DNA of 17,260 nucleotides, from contig JAQTVL010000024.1 in the NCBI GenBank assembly GCA_028706835.1, positions 1-17,260 of the forward strand, written 5' to 3'. The notes beneath the pieces were generated by a model, which was not told the DNA's origin, searched no databases, and saw only the letters and a program-made list of their open reading frames with translations. Both the position numbers and the translations under genes were made by a program. This DNA is from Phycisphaerae bacterium (GTDB lineage Bacteria; Planctomycetota; Phycisphaerae; JAJVII01). Shown piece after piece: positions 13,998-17,260 of the stretch. Position 1 is the first letter of the stretch. Every line of letters begins with the position of its first letter.

Positions 13998-15281
13998 TCA
14001 CTCCGCCGCCAGCGACATGCCCTTCGGGGCTCGCCACTTCGAGCGGTCGTCGCCGCCGGCGCCCCAGGAGATGTAGAGTTTCACCGGGCCATCGCTGGTG
14101 TCCAGGTCATAGATGTCGATCTTGCCGGCCAGCGTGGTGATTCGGCCGATGCCCGGCTTCTTGCCCTTCGCGTCGCGCAGCCGGGCGACGTAGGCGTGGG
14201 CCTCGTCCTCGCCGCCGGGGCGAATCGGATTGTCCTGCTTGTAGCCGTAGGTCGCATCGTCGGAAGCGCCGGCTGTCCCGCCGGTCTTGGGTGTCGGGTC
14301 GTCGACGCCGGGGACGACCACGGGACCGCCCGCCTTCTTCGGCTCGATGGTCACCTTCGAGTTGTTCGTCGTCTTCACCGTCGCGTTCACGTCCTTGCCG
14401 TCTTCGCCCTTGGCCTTCACCTCGGCGTTGACCTCCAGCGTTCGCTGGTCGGCCTGTGCCAGCCCGGTCTTCACGTCCACGCGCAGCGTCGACTTCTCGG
14501 CCACTTCCAACTTGGTCACCGTCACGTCGATGCCGTTGATCTTCGACGCCTTCGGGCTCGTGTTCTCATACCTGCCTTCCGACGCGATCACGGCGACCTG
14601 GCCGCCGGCGGCGGAATCGGCTGACACCAGCTTGCAGTCGTAGCGGGCCTTGATTTCGCCGACGATCGGCATGTCCACGCGCATTGAGCCTTTCCACGTG
14701 TCGTTGACGGCGACGGCCGCCTTCGGCATGACGCACTCCAGGCGGCGGAGCGCCTGCTCGATGGCCTTGTCGCCCAGGCCCATCCGCGCCTCGACCAGGG
14801 CGGATTTCTCCTCGTCGGTCTTCGCCTTCTCTGCCAGTTCGTTCCACAGCTTGTCCAGGCCGACGACCTCGACCACCGAATCGTCGCTGTCCAGCGTGAC
14901 CTGCACGGGCAGGCCGATCAGCGGCTTGTAGACAAAGGCTGTGGCTGCATCGCCCTCGCCGGTTTTTTCGCTGTCGTAGGAGGTCGTTTTCTCGGCGGCT
15001 TCGGTCGACTTGATCCGCGCGAGCTTGAGCGTCACCTTCTTGTCGCCCTTGTCGTTGGGCGCGGCCACGATCAGGTCCCAGACGGCGGTCTCGGCGGACT
15101 TGGATTTCTGCTCCTGCTCGCCGAACTTGATCACGGTGTCGCCCTGGGCCGTCTGGGTCATCGTGTACGTGCCGGGCGGGTAGGCAACGCGAACCTTGAC
15201 CTTCTCGCCGGGCTGGGCGAGGCAGAGGCGGGCAGTCAACAGGACGGCAACGGCAACGGCCAGGCGTGTGCATCGCGGCAT
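13998..15281 (-). CDS. Secreted DUF6263-like protein with a C-terminal 'YGYxxxNPI' domain
   Basis: The 427-residue product starts at the ATG at 15281, supported by GAGAGGAG at six bases, and has a signal peptide (residues 1-22, ending RLCLA). Residues about 25-312 resemble the DUF6263 family: an opening YPPGTYTMTQ at 34-43, a VWDLIV strand, KTTSYDSEK at 98-106, a helical stretch at 140-182, DTWKG at 194-198 and a final beta-rich part. A Pro/Gly/Thr linker (about 313-343) leads to a C-terminal region of about 85 residues with YGYKQDNPIRPGG (345-357), AYVARLRDAKGKK, KIDIYDLDTSD and KLYISWG. That block looks like a recurrent module of planctomycete secreted proteins. The function is unknown. On the minus strand TTGACT at 15358-15353 could be a -35, but its -10 is not convincing. 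The next gene upstream ends 399 bases away. Confidence 0.75.
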   Translation of the reverse strand: MPRCTRLAVAVAVLLTARLCLAQPGEKVKVRVAYPPGTYTMTQTAQGDTVIKFGEQEQKSKSAETAVWDLIVAAPNDKGDKKVTLKLARIKSTEAAEKTTSYDSEKTGEGDAATAFVYKPLIGLPVQVTLDSDDSVVEVVGLDKLWNELAEKAKTDEEKSALVEARMGLGDKAIEQALRRLECVMPKAAVAVNDTWKGSMRVDMPIVGEIKARYDCKLVSADSAAGGQVAVIASEGRYENTSPKASKINGIDVTVTKLEVAEKSTLRVDVKTGLAQADQRTLEVNAEVKAKGEDGKDVNATVKTTNNSKVTIEPKKAGGPVVVPGVDDPTPKTGGTAGASDDATYGYKQDNPIRPGGEDEAHAYVARLRDAKGKKPGIGRITTLAGKIDIYDLDTSDGPVKLYISWGAGGDDRSKWRAPKGMSLAAE

Positions 15282-15680
15282 GAGACGCTCCTCTCGATAG
15301 GTGACGCCGTGACCCCACGGCACGGCGATAATTGTCGGCTCGGGCGCGGAAAAGTCAACCCATTGGCTTGGGGCCTGTCCGGTTGGGACGCCACGGGAAG
15401 AACGGGAATCCGCCGATTTCCCTCTGTCGCGGGCAGACGATGCTCACGGTGCCAAACCAGAAAACGCCGCCGGGCTTGAACACCCCAACGCCTCTCGAAT
15501 GTAAGTCATTAGTTACGGTGCGTTAAGTTGTTTCGTCCGGGAGGGACGGGGCAAGATTCTCTGGAAAAGACCGGAATCCAAAAGGCGAGGGCGGGGATTG
15601 GATTCCAGTCTTGAAATCCAGTTGGCGCCGCGGTCGCAATCTCCTTCGATGCCTTCTGGGAAACCACCGCGACGAAGGTC
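15282..15680. other. 399-base intergenic region with one inverted repeat
   Basis: Besides the hairpin at 15567-15612 it holds a weak palindrome (GTAAGTCATTAGTTAC, 15501-15516, one mismatch per arm) and a TTGACT -35-like box on the minus strand at 15353-15358. No ORF here has a credible composition or ribosome site. Confidence 0.45.
15567..15612 (-). terminator. Long hairpin downstream of the thioredoxin-like gene, possible terminator
   Basis: AAGACCGGAATCCAA (15567-15581) and TTGGATTCCAGTCTT (15598-15612) pair at 14 of 15 positions around a 16-base loop. On the minus strand the stem is followed by TTTTCC. It lies about 70 bases after the stop codon at 15681. The loop is long for a textbook terminator, so a dispersed palindromic repeat is an alternative. 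Confidence 0.4.
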
Positions 15681-17009
15681 CTACTCCTTCTCTTGCGGTG
15701 CGGCGGGCTTTGCCTCGGGCATGGTCGTCGGGGTCCACTTGCGGGCGTCAGCCGGCAGTTTGTCGCTCGCGCCCAGCAGCAGGTCGAATCCGACCGGGAT
15801 GTCCCGGCAGCCGTTGTTGAACACGAACTGCACCGCATCGAGCACCGAGGCCGGGTCGATCGTCTTCTTCTTGTCCACCGTGATCGGGTCGAGCACCTTG
15901 CCCTGGCCGAACACCGGAACGATCATCGGATCGTCCTGGCCGGGCTTGAAGTCGAATTGCCGGAGCAGGTATTCCTCGGCTGGGTCCGAGCCGTCAACCT
16001 TGAAGACTGTCACGGTCTGCTTGGCCAACTCGAGCGCCTTGGCGATCGCGGCGTCCGCCTGGGCGTTCGTCTTGGTGTTCTTGCCGCGGATGGAGATCAG
16101 ACACATGGTGGCCTTGGGCGAGTTGAGCAGCTTGATGATCTGGTCCCGCGTCGGCGAGTGGGCGATCCGCCGCAATTCGTCCTTGCCCGGAATCTTGTCC
16201 AGCACCGCCACCGTCCGGTTCAGCGAATCGATCAGCAGGCAGACCGGTAACGTCCGCAGCCGCAGCGCCTCGATCACGCCCGCGTCCTTGCCCGCGTCGG
16301 ACAGGTCGACCAGGTCCGCCTTGCCCAGCCCAGCCAGCGGCTCGGCGGCCAGTTCCTTCACCCAGCGTTCGGCGATCTGGAGCGTCGGCACGCGGAGCAC
16401 TTTCGTCGAGGAGGAACTGATGATGCCGACGCGGTTGCGTTCCGGCTGGGTGGACGCGATCGGCGAATCCAGGTCGATCGACGCCTTGCTGTCGTAGACG
16501 ATCACCAGGCGGGCAGGCTTCTCCTTGAGCACGATCTTCCGCATGCTGTAAGACACGACTTCGCCGGCGGCGACCGGCGTGAGCCGGGCGCGGGCCTCGG
16601 GCAGGCTCTGAAACTTCTCCATCACCTTGCCCTTCGCGTCCAGCAGGGCGAGCATCGGGAACGCCTTGACTCCCGCGTTGTCGAGGATGTCCTGGTAGTC
16701 CCAACTGATCGGGCCGGTGATGTCCTGCGTCCACGACGTCAGGTTCAGCGCGGCGATCGGCGAGTCGTCTTCCTTCGGCGCCAGGGCGGCCTCATCCATC
16801 GTCTTCTGGAACGCCTTGGGATCGGCCAGCCCCGGCTGGTAGGCCACCAGCAGCGTGAATGGCCCGCGGGCCCAGTTCTGGCTGCGGGCCAGCACGTGAA
16901 CCGGCGCGTCGCACGCCGTGGAAACGATCGGCCCAACGAGCAGGCCCATGGTTGCGGCGATGGCGGTCGCCAGGAGTCCGGGAACGATCAGGTTGCGTAC
17001 GCGTCGCAT
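15681..17009 (-). CDS. Secreted protein with tandem thioredoxin-fold-like regions, no CxxC
   Basis: The 442-residue product starts at the ATG at 17009 after AAAGGTG and has an N-terminal hydrophobic export signal (residues about 6-32). Two stretches look like degenerate thioredoxin folds. Residues about 50-135 end in AGVKAFPMLALLDAKGKVME, with a cis-proline-like P118. Residues about 298-375 contain ATMCLISIRG and end in DDPMIVPVFGQGKVLDP. A middle alpha/beta part (165-290) includes LPVCLLIDSLNRTVAVLDKI. There are only four cysteines (33, 257, 303, 401) and no CxxC pair, so redox activity is unlikely. The C-terminus is Pro/Lys-rich. It lies upstream of the DUF6263-like gene on the same strand and is divergent from a probable ABC permease. 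I do not recognise a named family. Confidence 0.75.
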   Translation of the reverse strand: MRRVRNLIVPGLLATAIAATMGLLVGPIVSTACDAPVHVLARSQNWARGPFTLLVAYQPGLADPKAFQKTMDEAALAPKEDDSPIAALNLTSWTQDITGPISWDYQDILDNAGVKAFPMLALLDAKGKVMEKFQSLPEARARLTPVAAGEVVSYSMRKIVLKEKPARLVIVYDSKASIDLDSPIASTQPERNRVGIISSSSTKVLRVPTLQIAERWVKELAAEPLAGLGKADLVDLSDAGKDAGVIEALRLRTLPVCLLIDSLNRTVAVLDKIPGKDELRRIAHSPTRDQIIKLLNSPKATMCLISIRGKNTKTNAQADAAIAKALELAKQTVTVFKVDGSDPAEEYLLRQFDFKPGQDDPMIVPVFGQGKVLDPITVDKKKTIDPASVLDAVQFVFNNGCRDIPVGFDLLLGASDKLPADARKWTPTTMPEAKPAAPQEKE

Positions 17010-17104
17010 GATTCACCTTTCGGGGTTCGTGTAAGCAAAGTCATTCTACCAAAATCCGGGCGTCCCCGCGCCGGTGCGAAACACGTAATGTTGCTGGAGG
17101 TTCA

Positions 17105-17134
17105 AAAGTCCAGGGATCGCAATCCCTGGGCTTT
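17105..17134. repeat. 13-bp-stem hairpin between divergent genes
   Basis: AAAGTCCAGGGAT (17105-17117) pairs with ATCCCTGGGCTTT (17122-17134) through a CGCA loop, with one T-G wobble. On the minus strand it is followed by TGAACC after a T-run, and on the plus strand by GCACCC. It lies ten bases upstream of the -35 at 17144, so it could be an operator, an insulating terminator or a repeat copy. Confidence 0.5.
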
Positions 17135-17143
17135 GCACCCGCA

Positions 17144-17172
17144 TTGCACGAATGGGTAAACCCGCTTAACAT
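17144..17172 (+). promoter_or_regulatory. Sigma70-type promoter for the permease gene
   Basis: TTGCAC (17144-17149) and TAACAT (17167-17172) are spaced by 17 bases. Transcription would start near 17179, about 36 bases before the ATG at 17215. Confidence 0.5.
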
Positions 17173-17214
17173 GACCGAGTTGCGTCGGAGCGGAACGGGA
17201 TTGGGAGGCCGGAC

Positions 17215-17260
17215 ATGTGGTGGCGGCTGGTTTTCAAGGAGATCATCAGGCGGCGGTGGG
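17215..17260 (+). CDS. Start of a probable ABC-transporter permease (cut by window edge)
   Basis: Only about 15 codons are visible: MWWRLVFKEIIRRRW. A GGGAGG ribosome site six bases upstream and a promoter at 17144-17172 support the start. A short aromatic N-terminus followed by 'KEIxRRRW' resembles the cytoplasmic start of FtsX/MacB- or ABC-2-type permeases, where a membrane helix would come next. Too little is present to be sure of the family. Confidence 0.5.
   Translation, partial: MWWRLVFKEIIRRRW

Noticed and set aside
17095..17135. A tRNA-like fragment suggested by GGTTCAAAAGTCC
   Set aside because: No acceptor stem, D arm or anticodon arm can be formed around it; the hairpin explains the pairing.

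Overview
This 17.3 kb window is high-GC DNA, about 65-68% in most genes by hand counts. It reads as part of a bacterial chromosome from the planctomycete side of the PVC group, probably an uncultured lineage. I base that on secreted beta-propeller proteins with an N-terminal FlgD-like fold, a DUF6263-like secreted protein with a 'YGYxxxNPIxxGG' C-terminal region, a DUF5060/apiosidase-like glycosidase and a heparinase II/III-type lyase. No rRNA, tRNA, CRISPR array, intact transposase or plasmid gene was seen, and the taxonomy is inference.

Positions 1-4479 (minus strand) hold a compact cluster: a single-domain asparaginase-like protein (3955-4479), then two multispanning proteins related to cytochrome bd subunit I (2477-3907, with a C-terminal cytochrome c domain, and 1214-2446), then the start of a secreted NHL/FlgD-like protein that runs off the left edge (1-1144). 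By eye the two CydA-like proteins split the classical heme ligands between them. This is the most unusual protein-level feature of the window.

Positions 4480-4683 are a divergent promoter region with a good sigma70-type promoter facing right and an extended -10 facing left. The rightward gene (4684-6807) encodes an exported TolB/PD40 beta-propeller protein with two small beta-barrel-like repeats in front. Positions 6808-7062, between convergent genes, contain a REP-like repeat and a nested palindrome.

Positions 7063-13537 (minus strand) look like a carbohydrate or large-substrate utilisation unit: a long secreted NHL propeller protein (the long paralog of the gene at the left edge), a DUF5060/apiosidase-like glycosidase of clearly lower GC, a possible 67-codon coupled small ORF, and a heparinase II/III-like lyase. 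Neither enzyme has a visible signal peptide, so they may act inside the cell on imported material.

Positions 13538-13997 hold no convincing intact gene. They contain a relic of a REP-associated transposase N-terminus and two perfect palindromes back to back, the second of which matches the core of the ParB-binding parS site. Positions 13998-17009 (minus strand) carry two secreted proteins: a DUF6263-like protein and a thioredoxin-fold-like protein without CxxC. Between 17010 and 17214 lie a strong hairpin and a good rightward promoter, followed by the first codons of a probable ABC-transporter permease that runs off the right edge.
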